DNA from: Bordetella parapertussis
GTDB taxonomy: Bacteria > Pseudomonadota > Gammaproteobacteria > Burkholderiales > Burkholderiaceae_C
Direction: 5' to 3'
Length of the DNA stretch: 43,337 nt
Assembly (NCBI GenBank): GCA_945878065.1
Contig: CAMDXA010000018.1
Location: 1 to 43,337 of the forward strand
Below, piece by piece: positions 34,827 to 43,207 of the stretch. The notes beneath the pieces are model-generated. The model saw only the letters and a list, made by a program, of their open reading frames with translations, searched no databases and was not told where the DNA came from. Position 1 is the stretch's first letter, and every line of letters begins with the position of its first letter. A program made the translations under genes and the position numbers.

Positions 34827-35725
34827 GCTGGAAACACCCCGGTGGATAAATAACGGTCGCCCCGATCACACACAATGAATACCACCGTGGCGTTGCGTTC
34901 GCGCTGGGCCACTTGTTGTGCCACCCAGCAAGCACCCGCGGCAGAAATGCCCGCAAAAATGCCTTCTTCTCGGGCCAATTGCCGGCACATGTTCTCTGCA
35001 TCGGCTTGGCTCACCAGCATCAATTCGTCCACCACCGAGGGGTCGTAAATGGAAGGCAAGTAAGCCTCGGGCCATTTGCGAATACCAGGGATGCGCGAAC
35101 CCTCGTTGGGTTGGGCCCCAATGATGCGCACTTGGGGATTTTTTTGCTTCAGGTAGCGGCCTACACCGGTGATGGTGCCGGTGGTGCCCATGGCGCTGAC
35201 AAAGTGCGTCACGCGCCCTTGGGTTTGATCCCAAATCTCGGGACCAGTGGTTTCGAAATGCACACGGGGGTTGTCGGCATTGCCAAACTGGTCAAGCACC
35301 CGACCCTTGCCATCGGCTTGCATTTTTTCAGCCAAATCGCGGGCGTACTCCATGCCACCACTCTTGGGCGTCAAGATCAATTCGGCGCCGAAGGCTTTCA
35401 TGGTTTGCGCCCGCTCGATGGACAAGTCCTCGGGCATGATGAGCACCATGCGGTAGCCCTTGATCGCCGCGGCCATGGCCAGCGCAATGCCGGTGTTGCC
35501 GGATGTGGCCTCGATCAAGGTGTCACCCGGTCGAATGTCTCCCCGCTCTTGGGCGCGCTGGATCATCGACAAGGCCGGTCGGTCCTTGACCGAGCCAGCC
35601 GGGTTGTTGCCTTCGAGCTTGCCCAAAATCACATTGCCTCGATCGGCATTGTGTCGAGCACCGATGCGTTGCAGGGCCACCAAAGGGGTGTGGCCGATCG
35701 CGTCTTCAATGGTTGGATATGTCAT
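34823..35725 (-). CDS. cysM: cysteine synthase B (O-acetylserine sulfhydrylase)
   Basis: From ATG 35725 this is a 300-residue PLP enzyme that makes cysteine from O-acetylserine and sulfide or thiosulfate. The PLP lysine is K47 in NNPAGSVKDRPA, the substrate loop is EATSGNTGIALA and the phosphate loop is AMGTTGTITGVG. The CysM form is supported by the length and the PAGSVKDRPALSM sequence. The longer open frame to 35956 is rejected because it runs antisense through the tRNA-Leu gene. The promoter must lie in the 35 bases shared with the divergent tRNA. Confidence 0.95.
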   Translation of the reverse strand: MTYPTIEDAIGHTPLVALQRIGARHNADRGNVILGKLEGNNPAGSVKDRPALSMIQRAQERGDIRPGDTLIEATSGNTGIALAMAAAIKGYRMVLIMPEDLSIERAQTMKAFGAELILTPKSGGMEYARDLAEKMQADGKGRVLDQFGNADNPRVHFETTGPEIWDQTQGRVTHFVSAMGTTGTITGVGRYLKQKNPQVRIIGAQPNEGSRIPGIRKWPEAYLPSIYDPSVVDELMLVSQADAENMCRQLAREEGIFAGISAAGACWVAQQVAQRERNATVVFIVCDRGDRYLSTGVFPA

Positions 35726-35738
35726 CCCCGCACTGTGC

Positions 35739-35744
35739 CATAAT
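35739..35744 (+). promoter_or_regulatory. candidate -10 box (CATAAT) of tRNA-Leu
   Basis: CATAAT ends 16 bases before the mature tRNA 5' end. TTGGAT at 35713 is a possible -35 box but the 20-base spacer is long. Confidence 0.35.
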
Positions 35745-35760
35745 TCCCCCTCTCCCTCCT

Positions 35761-35848
35761 GCCGGAGTGGCGAAATTGGTAGACGCAGCAGATTCAAAAT
35801 CTGCCGGTGCAAAACACCGTGCCGGTTCGATTCCGGCTTCCGGCACCA
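35761..35848 (+). tRNA. tRNA-Leu (anticodon CAA)
   Basis: This 88-base sequence folds as a class II tRNA. The acceptor GCCGGAG pairs with TTCCGGC (35838-35844), followed by A and an encoded CCA. The anticodon stem is GCAGA/TCTGC with loop TTCAAAA and anticodon CAA at 35795-35797, reading UUG. The long variable arm is CGGTG/CACCG and the T arm is GCCGG-TTCGATT-CCGGC. It stands alone, divergent from cysM and followed by a terminator. Confidence 0.97.
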
Positions 35849-35856
35849 CTCATGAA

Positions 35857-35884
35857 AAACCAGCCCCAAAAGGGCTGGTTTTTT
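35857..35884 (+). terminator. rho-independent terminator of tRNA-Leu
   Basis: AAACCAGCCC pairs with GGGCTGGTTT around CAAAA and ends in a T-run. It lies nine bases after the tRNA CCA. Confidence 0.88.
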
Positions 35885-35949
35885 CATTGGATCTGCGGGT
35901 ATTTGAGGGGACCATGCGTCCAAAGCCTGGGGTAAAGTGCCTCGCTTAA

Positions 35950-37944
35950 ATGCCATTGCCCATGGATGAAACCCCCTACCCCCGCTTGTTCAGCCCTCAG
36001 GTTCTGGCTGGGCAACAACTGAAAAACCGCATCACCCACGCCTCCATTTCACCCCGGTTTGGTGCCCACCAAGGCCTGCACCCGCGCTATTTGCATTACT
36101 ACGTGAACCGTGCCAAAGGGGGCGCGGCCATGGTGGTGACCGATCCCATCGGCATCGCGCCCCACCACGGCCCCGAGCGCTTGTGTGCTTTCAATGACAG
36201 CATGGTGGGTGATTTGCGCCGATTGGCCGACGGGGTACGCGCCCACGACAGTGTGTTGATCGGCCAGGTCCAAGACACAGGACGGGGCCGCCATGTGCCG
36301 GGGCGAACCTACCAAGCCTTGGGCGCATCGGCTTTGCCCGATGACCTGAGCTACTCCATGCCCCGCGCCATGGGTGTGGACGAGATTGCGCGATTTATCG
36401 AGCACACCGCGCAATCGTGCCTGCGCATGCAAGCCTGTGGCTTTGGCGGCATCGAGGTGTCGGCAGGCCACGGGCATTTGTTTCACCAGTTTTTGTCCCC
36501 CCGCTCCAACCAGCGCGATGACGCCTATGGCGGCGATGCATTGAGGCGCTTGCGGTTTTTGGCCGACACCTGCCACGCTGTGCGCGAACTGTGTGGGACC
36601 GGTTTCATCATTGGCGTGAAATTACCTGGCGACGATGGTGTGCCTGGGGGGATTGCGCTGCAGCAGGCAGGCGAAATCGCCCAGTCCTTGGTGGCAGCTG
36701 TGAGTGTGGATTACCTGACCTATTGTCAAGGCTCGCACCACCGCAGTTTGGAAATGCACCTGCCCGACGACAGCTACCCGCGCCAGACCTATATGGGCTT
36801 GATCCGCGAACTCAAAGCCTGGACACCCACCGTGCCGGTGATGGGTCTTGGCCGCATCACCGACCCCGCCGAGGCCGAAGCCATCTTGGCACGCGGTGAC
36901 GCCGACATGATTGGCTTGGGCCGGTCCTTGATCGTTGACCCGGCATGGCCGCAAAAAGCCCAGGCCGGTCGGGCCAGCGACATCCGCTACTGCGTCTCTT
37001 GCAACACCTGCTGGAAAACCATCAACAACAACCGTCACATGGGCTGCGACAACAACCCGCGCTTGGCCCAGGCCGACGAACTGGATGAACGCCTGGCACC
37101 GGCTGCCCAGGTGCGCAAAGTGGCTGTGGTGGGCGCGGGCATCGCCGGCATGCAGGCGGCTGTCACGGCCGCGCAACGCGGCCATCAGGTGATGGTCTGG
37201 GGCAGCTCTGCCGAGGTGGGGGGCAAAACGCGCTTGATGGCACAACTGCCCCTGGGCGAGTCCATGTCGAGCATTTACGACCACCAATGGATCACCGCCC
37301 AGCGCCTGGGCGTGGGTTTTCAACTGGGCCGCATGGCCACTGCTGGCGATGTGCTGGCCTGGCAACCCGACACGGTGGTGCTGGCCACCGGTGCCCAGAT
37401 GACTTGGCCGCAAGACCTGCCCGCTGAATTGCAAAACCTGGGCATGGTGCCGGATCTGCGCCAAGCCATGGCCGAGTTGCTGACCCACCGCGGCCCGCTG
37501 TCGGGCACCGCCGTGATTTACGACCTGGACCAAACCGAAGGCACTTACGCGGCGGCTGAGTATTTGCGCGACCGCTTTGATCGCGTGGTCGTGCTGTCAC
37601 CGCGCGAGACCATTGCCGAAGAGGTGGTGTTGGTGATGCGCCAACGCATCCACCGCCGATTTGCTGAGCGTGGCATTGAAGTCAAAACCTGGGTCGATCC
37701 GGTATGGACAGAACGCTTTGAAAACGAAGCCTGCCTGCAATACCGCAGCGTGTTTGGCGGCCCTTTGCACGACATTGCCGATGTGGCTTTTTTTGCCTAC
37801 GCCTCACCTCGCCGTCCCCGTGATGAACTGCACCAAGGTCTGCTGGCCGCAGGCCTCAGCGTGCGCTTGGTGGGCGACTGTAAGATCGCCCGAGACACTT
37901 TGTCGGCCACCGCCGAGGGGCACGAAGCGGGCATGCACGTGTGA
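35950..37944 (+). CDS. FadH-like NADH:flavin oxidoreductase (2,4-dienoyl-CoA reductase family)
   Basis: This 664-residue enzyme has three parts. Residues 1-340 are an OYE-type FMN barrel (active-site FHQFLSPRSNQRDDAYGG). A [4Fe-4S] site follows at C348, C351, C354 and C366. Residues 390-664 are an FAD/NAD(P) module (VVGAGIAGMQA at 393). This is the layout of 2,4-dienoyl-CoA reductase and trimethylamine/dimethylamine dehydrogenase. The cysteine spacing (x2, x2, x11) is one residue shorter than in FadH. The substrate is open: the neighbours (hydrolase, Bug proteins, FAD_binding_2 protein) suggest catabolism of an organic acid rather than fatty acids. Confidence 0.85.
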   Translation: MPLPMDETPYPRLFSPQVLAGQQLKNRITHASISPRFGAHQGLHPRYLHYYVNRAKGGAAMVVTDPIGIAPHHGPERLCAFNDSMVGDLRRLADGVRAHDSVLIGQVQDTGRGRHVPGRTYQALGASALPDDLSYSMPRAMGVDEIARFIEHTAQSCLRMQACGFGGIEVSAGHGHLFHQFLSPRSNQRDDAYGGDALRRLRFLADTCHAVRELCGTGFIIGVKLPGDDGVPGGIALQQAGEIAQSLVAAVSVDYLTYCQGSHHRSLEMHLPDDSYPRQTYMGLIRELKAWTPTVPVMGLGRITDPAEAEAILARGDADMIGLGRSLIVDPAWPQKAQAGRASDIRYCVSCNTCWKTINNNRHMGCDNNPRLAQADELDERLAPAAQVRKVAVVGAGIAGMQAAVTAAQRGHQVMVWGSSAEVGGKTRLMAQLPLGESMSSIYDHQWITAQRLGVGFQLGRMATAGDVLAWQPDTVVLATGAQMTWPQDLPAELQNLGMVPDLRQAMAELLTHRGPLSGTAVIYDLDQTEGTYAAAEYLRDRFDRVVVLSPRETIAEEVVLVMRQRIHRRFAERGIEVKTWVDPVWTERFENEACLQYRSVFGGPLHDIADVAFFAYASPRRPRDELHQGLLAAGLSVRLVGDCKIARDTLSATAEGHEAGMHV

Positions 37945-37966
37945 CTTTTTGATAAAGGATTTTTAA

Positions 37967-38554
37967 ATGAGCAACCCCACTTTGTCCCTAGACCCGAAAA
38001 CCACGGCCTTGGTGCTGATCGACTTGCAGCACGGCATCGTGGCCATGGATGTGCATCCCCAGCCCAGCAGCACGGTGGTCGCACAAGCCAAGAAAATGGC
38101 CGATGCTTTTCGCGCCGCACAGGCCCCCGTGGTGTGGGTGACCGTGGGTACTTTGGGCGCGCAAGATGCCCTGGCCCCCCTGGCCGACGCCATGCCACCG
38201 CCAGCCGCGGCCAAGCCGGCCAATTGGTCTACCGTGGTGGATGCCGCCGGCGCGCAAGCCAGCGATTTGCACATCACCAAACGGCAATGGGGTGCGTTTT
38301 ACGGCACCGAATTGGACCTGCAATTGCGCCGCCGCGGCATTCGCACCATCGTGCTGGCGGGCATCAGCACCAACGTGGGCGTGGAATCCACCGCACGCGA
38401 CGCCTATGAGCGCGGCTACCACCAGGTGTTTGTATCGGACGCCATGGCCAGCCCCTCGGCCGAGGCCCACGCCAACACCTTGAAGTTCACCTTCCCCCGC
38501 ATTGGTCTCACGCGCAGCACCGCCGAGGTGGTGGCCGCGCTGGCTGGCCATTGA
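37967..38554 (+). CDS. isochorismatase-fold hydrolase, YecD-like (Cys replaced by Gly)
   Basis: This 195-residue protein has the cysteine-hydrolase fold with D19 (LVLIDLQ) and K105 (ITKRQWGAFYGT) of the usual triad. The nucleophilic cysteine position is glycine, G138 in ISTNVGVESTARDA. The same Gly is found in E. coli YecD and in true isochorismatases, which use a different mechanism. It is therefore unlikely to be a nicotinamidase or carbamoylase. It starts 22 bases after the FadH-like gene and 36 before the Bug gene, and is likely in the same operon. Confidence 0.87.
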   Translation: MSNPTLSLDPKTTALVLIDLQHGIVAMDVHPQPSSTVVAQAKKMADAFRAAQAPVVWVTVGTLGAQDALAPLADAMPPPAAAKPANWSTVVDAAGAQASDLHITKRQWGAFYGTELDLQLRRRGIRTIVLAGISTNVGVESTARDAYERGYHQVFVSDAMASPSAEAHANTLKFTFPRIGLTRSTAEVVAALAGH

Positions 38555-38590
38555 CCCACTGCCCGCTCTGACAGCTTGAAAGGAGACTCC

Positions 38591-39601
38591 ATGCACACCA
38601 CCCAAACCCCATGGGGGCTGACCCCAGCCCTGACCCGCTTCGCCCAGGCCGTCGCCACCCTGGCATGCGCCAGCATGGCGCTGGCGGCCCAAGCCCAAAG
38701 CACCGACTGGCCGACCCGCCCCGTGGTGTTGATCAACCCGTTTTCGGCGGGTTCTTCGGTGGACGTGGTGGGCCGCTTGATCGCCCAAAAAATCGCGGCC
38801 AACACCGGACAAGGCGTCACCGTGGACAACAAAACCGGGGCCAGCGGCAACATCGGCACTGACTTTGCCGCCCGCGCCAAGCCCGATGGCTACACCTTGC
38901 TGCTGGGCTCGCCGGGCACCATGGCGATCAACCCCTGGTTGTTCAAAAAATTACCCTACGACGCACTGAAAGACTTTGTGCCCATCTCGGTGCTGGTGTC
39001 CTTCCCGCAAGTGGTCACCACCAGCCCCAAGCAACCATTCAAAAACTTCAATGAGTTTGTCACCGCAGTCAAAGCCCAGCCCGACAAAATGGCGTATTCA
39101 TCCTCTGGCCAAGGCTCGACCTCACACCTGGTGATGGAGTTGATCCGCGCCGATGCGGGCCTGAAAATCACCCACGTCAGCTACCGGGGCGATTCATTGG
39201 CGACCCAAGCCATGATGGCCGGCGACGTGCAAGTCACGGTGGGCGGTTTGCCCTCGATGTCACCATTGATCCGTGGTGGCAATGTGCGCCCCTTGGCGGT
39301 CACCTCCAACAAGCGCTCACCCCAATTCCCCGATTTGCCGTCCATGGCCGAGTTCATTCCAGGCTTTGACGCCACCGCTTGGGTGCTGCTGATGGCCCCC
39401 GCTGGCACCCCGCCCGCCGTGGTGCAGCGCATCTCAGCCGAAGTGGCCAAAGCCTTGACCGACCCCCAAGTGCGCCAACAACTCGACGCCCAGGGCGTGA
39501 CCCCGGTGGGCAGCAGCCCAGCAGAAAGCGCGGCATTTCACCGCAAAGAGTTGGACAAATTCAAGCGCGCGGTGGAGATTTCGGGCGCCACCATGGAGTG
39601 A
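38591..39601 (+). CDS. Bug-family (TTT) periplasmic solute-binding protein 1
   Basis: This 336-residue protein starts at ATG 38591 after AAGGAGA. The signal peptide ends near ALAAQAQS (about residue 36). The family core is clear: WPTRPVVLINPFSAGSSVD, DNKTGASGNIGTDFAAR and YTLLLGSPGTMAINPWLF. Bug proteins bind carboxylates or aromatic acids for tripartite tricarboxylate transporters, but no TctA/TctB membrane genes are nearby, as is common for orphan Bug proteins. Its stop is one base away from that of the convergent flavoprotein. Confidence 0.92.
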   Translation: MHTTQTPWGLTPALTRFAQAVATLACASMALAAQAQSTDWPTRPVVLINPFSAGSSVDVVGRLIAQKIAANTGQGVTVDNKTGASGNIGTDFAARAKPDGYTLLLGSPGTMAINPWLFKKLPYDALKDFVPISVLVSFPQVVTTSPKQPFKNFNEFVTAVKAQPDKMAYSSSGQGSTSHLVMELIRADAGLKITHVSYRGDSLATQAMMAGDVQVTVGGLPSMSPLIRGGNVRPLAVTSNKRSPQFPDLPSMAEFIPGFDATAWVLLMAPAGTPPAVVQRISAEVAKALTDPQVRQQLDAQGVTPVGSSPAESAAFHRKELDKFKRAVEISGATME

Positions 39602-39602
39602 G

Positions 39603-40958
39603 TCAGGCCGCAGGTGACCCCAAGGCCTGGGCCATGCGCCAGGCCAATCCAAACGATTGGGCCAAGCCGTTGCCCGGCAAGTAGCCTTCGGCACCGCGCC
39701 CAGACAAACCTGCTGCGCAACCTCCTGCGGCCCACACGCCGGTGATCCATTGGCCCTGCGCGTCCAACACACGGCCGTCGCCATCGGTGACCAAACCCCC
39801 TTGCGTGTGCGACAAAGCCCCGGTGACCCAGGAAGCCAAATACGGCGCGTCCAGTGAGCGGGCAAATTGGGTTCGGCCCAGGGGATCGGTGGCCTGCCCC
39901 CAGGCCATGTCCTGCACCGCGCTGAGGGTGGCTTGCAGACCCATCGGGTCAACCCCGGCCAAAGCAGCCAAGGTCGGCAAATCGTCGGCACGCATCACCT
40001 GGCCAGCCTGCAAAGCGGCTTGATAAGCGGAATGTTGGGTCATTCCCGCCTCGATGTGGCTGTCAAAAACCTCCAGGGCCACGCCTCCCGGTTGGGCCAT
40101 CACCCACGGGGCCAATGCCGATGGGCCGATGTCTTCGCGCACAAAGCGCTGGCCCTGTCGGTTGACCAAGATGCCGCCCATGGCAGGAATGGCCATACCC
40201 AATCGCGTGCGGCCACCAGGGTTGGTGTGGCCTTGCCCTTGAAAACCATCCATGCCCCACAACTGACCGCCCCAACCCAAGCCCAACGCGATGGTGCTGC
40301 CGTCGTTGTGGTCAGCCCCGTTGTACAGCGCCCCACGCATGGCCGGGATGTGCTGCGCCACCCATGTTGGATGGGCGCCAAAACCGCCCCCCGCCAACAT
40401 CACATGCGACGCACGCCAACGGCTGGTACCGTCCGTGCCTTCAAACCCCGTGCCCACGGGCACCACCGTGACCGGACGCGGGCACAAATGGATGAGTTCA
40501 TGGGCTTGGACTTGTTGGCGCAAGCACTGGTGCAATGCGGCGCCACTGGCCGGCAAGGTGCTGTGGAAACGGCATTGGTGGTGCCCGGTCGAGACCACAT
40601 CAGGCAAAAAATGGATGGGCGCATTCAAACCACGGGTTAAAAAATTGACCACCTCGGGCAAAGCCTGGGCCACCGATGTGGCAATGCGCTCGTTCACGCT
40701 GTCGCCAGCGAAGGCGCGCAAATCAGCCAGCCAATGATCGGGGCTGTCTGACACACCTGCTTGAATTTGCAAGGCTGAACCCGCCCCTGGAAACAAACCA
40801 CCGCTGATGGCCAGGTTGTTGGGGTGGTCCATGTGGGGGTCGACCAACAACACCCGCAAACCGCGCTGGGCCGCAGCCAGCGCACCCATCATGCCAGCGG
40901 CACCAGCCCCCAAAACCACCAGATCAAAGTCATCCATGCCCACACCCCAGGTGCGCAT
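39603..40958 (-). CDS. FAD-dependent oxidoreductase (FAD_binding_2, fumarate reductase/ketosteroid dehydrogenase-like)
   Basis: From ATG 40958 this is a 451-residue flavoprotein. The FAD motif is LVVLGAGAAGMMGAL near the N-terminus, MLAGGGFGAHP marks the middle and GRGAEGYLPGNGLAQSFGLA the end, as in the soluble fumarate reductase, tricarballylate dehydrogenase and ketosteroid dehydrogenase group. No haem or secretion signal is present. The ATG overlaps the stop of the Bug gene upstream (ATGA); ATG 40937 is an alternative. Coupling to a carboxylate-binding protein suggests a carboxylic-acid substrate such as a tricarballylate-like acid (inference). Confidence 0.85.
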   Translation of the reverse strand: MRTWGVGMDDFDLVVLGAGAAGMMGALAAAQRGLRVLLVDPHMDHPNNLAISGGLFPGAGSALQIQAGVSDSPDHWLADLRAFAGDSVNERIATSVAQALPEVVNFLTRGLNAPIHFLPDVVSTGHHQCRFHSTLPASGAALHQCLRQQVQAHELIHLCPRPVTVVPVGTGFEGTDGTSRWRASHVMLAGGGFGAHPTWVAQHIPAMRGALYNGADHNDGSTIALGLGWGGQLWGMDGFQGQGHTNPGGRTRLGMAIPAMGGILVNRQGQRFVREDIGPSALAPWVMAQPGGVALEVFDSHIEAGMTQHSAYQAALQAGQVMRADDLPTLAALAGVDPMGLQATLSAVQDMAWGQATDPLGRTQFARSLDAPYLASWVTGALSHTQGGLVTDGDGRVLDAQGQWITGVWAAGGCAAGLSGRGAEGYLPGNGLAQSFGLAWRMAQALGSPAA

Positions 40959-41956
40959 CAGCCCAGGGTCGCGCCGGAGCGGCGAATGATGGGCAGCCAT
41001 TTGGCCGATTCATCGCGCATGAGTTGGGCGAATTTTTCAGGGCTACCGCCTGCTGGCTCCAATCCAGCGGCTTGCAAACGCTGGCGCACCGATTCGTCTT
41101 GCAAGGCCAGGTTGATGGCGGCATTGATGCGCTCCACCAAGGGCCTGGGGGTGGCAGCCGCCACCAGCACACCGTTCCAGGCAATGGCCTCAAAGCCCTT
41201 CAAGCTGGGCACACCACTGTCGCTCACCATGGGCACCTCAGGGGTGAGGCCGTAGCGTTGCAAACCCGTGACCGCGATGGCTTTGAGCCGGCCGGCCTTG
41301 ATCTGCGGGGTCAGCAAGGTCGGCACAGCGGCAATCATGTGGGTTTCGCCACCGACAGTGGCCAACACCGCAGGCGGCCCGCCATTGAAGGGAATGTGCA
41401 CGGCAAAGGTACCGCTCAAGGCCTTGATGTATTCCATGCACAGGTGGGAGGAGCTGCCATTGCCCACCGATGCAAAGTTGTATTTGCCAGGATTGGCCCG
41501 CAACAGGGCCAGCAGCTCTTGCAGGTTGTTGGCAGGCAAGCTGGCGTTGACGGCGATCAAATTGGGTTGAGAAGTGGTCAACACCACCGGCGTCAAATCG
41601 CGCAAGGGTGCATATGGCAAACGCGGGTACAGGTGCGGCGCAAAAGCCAAGGGACCATTGAAGGACATGACCCAGGTGTGGCCATCGGGTGCCGATTGCG
41701 CCACCTCAGCGGTGCCCGCCGTGCCACCCACTTGGGGCTTGTTTTCGATCACCAAGGGGGTGCTCAATTGATCGCGCAGTTTGTCTTGCATGGCGCGCGC
41801 AATCACATCCAGCGAAGAACCAGCCGGTGCCACCACCACCCAGCGGATGGGCTTGGCGGAAAAGGTCTGGGCCCACAGCCCTGGGGCCACCACGGCCGAG
41901 GCGGCCAGACCCAAACACAAACGCCTGCTCAGAGAAGGGGACGACCGTTGTTTCAT
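40958..41956 (-). CDS. Bug-family (TTT) periplasmic solute-binding protein 2
   Basis: This 332-residue protein has an export signal with a twin arginine (SRRLCLGLAASAVV, cleavage near LWAQ), possibly Tat. The Bug core is present: IRWVVVAPAGSSLDVIARAM, ENKPQVGGTAGTAEVA and FNGPLAFAPHLY. It differs clearly from the Bug protein at 38591. It is translationally coupled to the flavoprotein. The ligand is unknown, and no transporter membrane subunits are seen. Confidence 0.92.
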   Translation of the reverse strand: MKQRSSPSLSRRLCLGLAASAVVAPGLWAQTFSAKPIRWVVVAPAGSSLDVIARAMQDKLRDQLSTPLVIENKPQVGGTAGTAEVAQSAPDGHTWVMSFNGPLAFAPHLYPRLPYAPLRDLTPVVLTTSQPNLIAVNASLPANNLQELLALLRANPGKYNFASVGNGSSSHLCMEYIKALSGTFAVHIPFNGGPPAVLATVGGETHMIAAVPTLLTPQIKAGRLKAIAVTGLQRYGLTPEVPMVSDSGVPSLKGFEAIAWNGVLVAAATPRPLVERINAAINLALQDESVRQRLQAAGLEPAGGSPEKFAQLMRDESAKWLPIIRRSGATLG

Positions 41957-41977
41957 GGATAAATACCTTTGCTGTGG

Positions 41978-42580
41978 TTAAAAAGTTTTGAGCCACGCGG
42001 CGACCCGTTGCAAGCGTTGCACCGGATCTGCCTCGAGCATGGCACTGTGTTTTTGTGCGGGGCTCAGCGGCAGCAACTCCAACCAGCGGTGCGCCACCCA
42101 GGCACTGTCGCCAAAGTCCGCATCGCCACGCCAGGGCCACTGGTCTGGGTCCAGGCCACGCGCCAGCCATTGGTCAGACAACTCACGCAGTTGGTCAGCG
42201 GCAAATTGCAAATGCACTGGTACCGCAGTCGCTGGGTCGTCTGGCAACAATGTCACCTGGGCGTGCCACAAACCATTGGCGGCTTGTTCATGTTCACCCA
42301 AGCGAAACCGCTGACCGCCCACGCATTGCACGCGCAATAAATTGGGTTGGATTGCGTCGAGGACCGACACATGGGCCAAGCATCCATGGTTCATCAGGCG
42401 CTCGGTGGCGGCGGCTTGTCGCACCTCTTGGCCTTGGGCCAGCATGACAACGCCAAACGGCGTGCCCGTTTTGTGGCTGTTGCGAACCATGGTGAGGTAT
42501 CGCACCTCAAAGATTTGCAGGTTCAGTAAGCCTTGGGGCAGCAAGCCTTGGCTGAGGGGGAACAAAGGCAGGTCAGTCAC
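41978..42580 (-). CDS. Lon N-terminal (LON substrate-binding) domain protein
   Basis: This 200-residue protein starts with GTG (codon 42580-42578). It has the stand-alone LON domain: LPLFPLSQGLLPQGLLNLQIFE, then YLTMV and FGVVMLAQG, and a helical C-terminal half ending AAWLKTF. It has no ATPase or protease domain, so it is not Lon itself; such proteins are widespread but poorly characterised. It follows the outer-membrane protein by three bases. Confidence 0.88.
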   Translation of the reverse strand: MTDLPLFPLSQGLLPQGLLNLQIFEVRYLTMVRNSHKTGTPFGVVMLAQGQEVRQAAATERLMNHGCLAHVSVLDAIQPNLLRVQCVGGQRFRLGEHEQAANGLWHAQVTLLPDDPATAVPVHLQFAADQLRELSDQWLARGLDPDQWPWRGDADFGDSAWVAHRWLELLPLSPAQKHSAMLEADPVQRLQRVAAWLKTF

Positions 42581-42583
42581 CGG

Positions 42584-43108
42584 TCATGGCTTCCATTTGT
42601 ATTTGACTTGCACGGTGAAGGCCCCATGCAGTCGGTTTTCATAGTCAGGCAACAAGCTCATGCCCACGCCCCATTGGTCCCACTCGCGGGTGGCCACCGG
42701 GGTCAGAAAGGGGAATACCCCGCCATCGAGCATTCGGGGGTAGCCATTGATCAAGCCGACAAAAGCGCCCCAACGCCAACCCGCCCACTGCCAAGGCGTC
42801 CAGTAGGTACCGGCGTAATAACTGCGCGCCCAATCGCTGTTGTGAAAAAAGCCCCCAGACCAGGATACCTCGCTGGATTGACGCCACTCTGCGCCCAAAC
42901 CGGTGTTGAGGTTATTGAAACCCAAACCATGCTTGGGGAAGTGATAAGAAACAAAGCCCGGATTGATCCAAAGGTCATGGGTCGTGGGCTTGTCTTGGCT
43001 CCAAACCGACGGGACGCTACCCACAACAAAAGCCAGCCCCAACCCTTTGGCAAAGCGCATTGCGGTTGATCGATAAAAACGCGATGAAAACAACAGTTTT
43101 GATTTCAT
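42584..43108 (-). CDS. outer-membrane beta-barrel protein, function unknown
   Basis: This protein has 174 residues from ATG 43108, or 158 from ATG 43060, which would give a cleaner signal peptide (FAKGLGLAFVVGSVPSVWSQ). The mature part is rich in W, Y, F and G with short alternating strands (VSYHFPKHGLGFNN, RSYYAGTYWTPW, FVGLINGYPRM), and ends VQVKYKWKP. The size and pattern fit an eight-stranded barrel, loosely like PagP, but no PagP catalytic motif is clear. It is the first gene of the minus-strand group with the LON and Bug genes. Confidence 0.65.
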   Translation of the reverse strand: MKSKLLFSSRFYRSTAMRFAKGLGLAFVVGSVPSVWSQDKPTTHDLWINPGFVSYHFPKHGLGFNNLNTGLGAEWRQSSEVSWSGGFFHNSDWARSYYAGTYWTPWQWAGWRWGAFVGLINGYPRMLDGGVFPFLTPVATREWDQWGVGMSLLPDYENRLHGAFTVQVKYKWKP

Positions 43109-43207
43109 GTGTGAATGCTAACCGCTCGCCATGTCAGGTCGCTGCCACGACAGATCCCCCGGCCAATTCAAGCTAGCATTCGGCACGCAATACCCTTGGA
43201 GAGATTT

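Noticed and set aside
35763..35949. Small plus-strand open frames through the tRNA region
   Set aside because: They read through the tRNA and terminator and contain no protein features.
34823..35956. Longer cysM start (377 residues)
   Set aside because: The extra 77 codons are antisense to tRNA-Leu and its terminator; cysM homology starts at ATG 35725.
36622..37533. 303-residue open frame on the minus strand
   Set aside because: It is antisense to the FadH-like gene in GC-rich DNA and shows no protein family motif.
39867..40640. 257-residue open frame on the plus strand
   Set aside because: It is antisense to the FAD-dependent flavoprotein and shows only His/Arg/Gln-rich shadow composition.
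41024..41962. 312-residue open frame on the plus strand
   Set aside because: It is the shadow of the Bug gene on the opposite strand and is rich in His, Gly and Arg without domain pattern.
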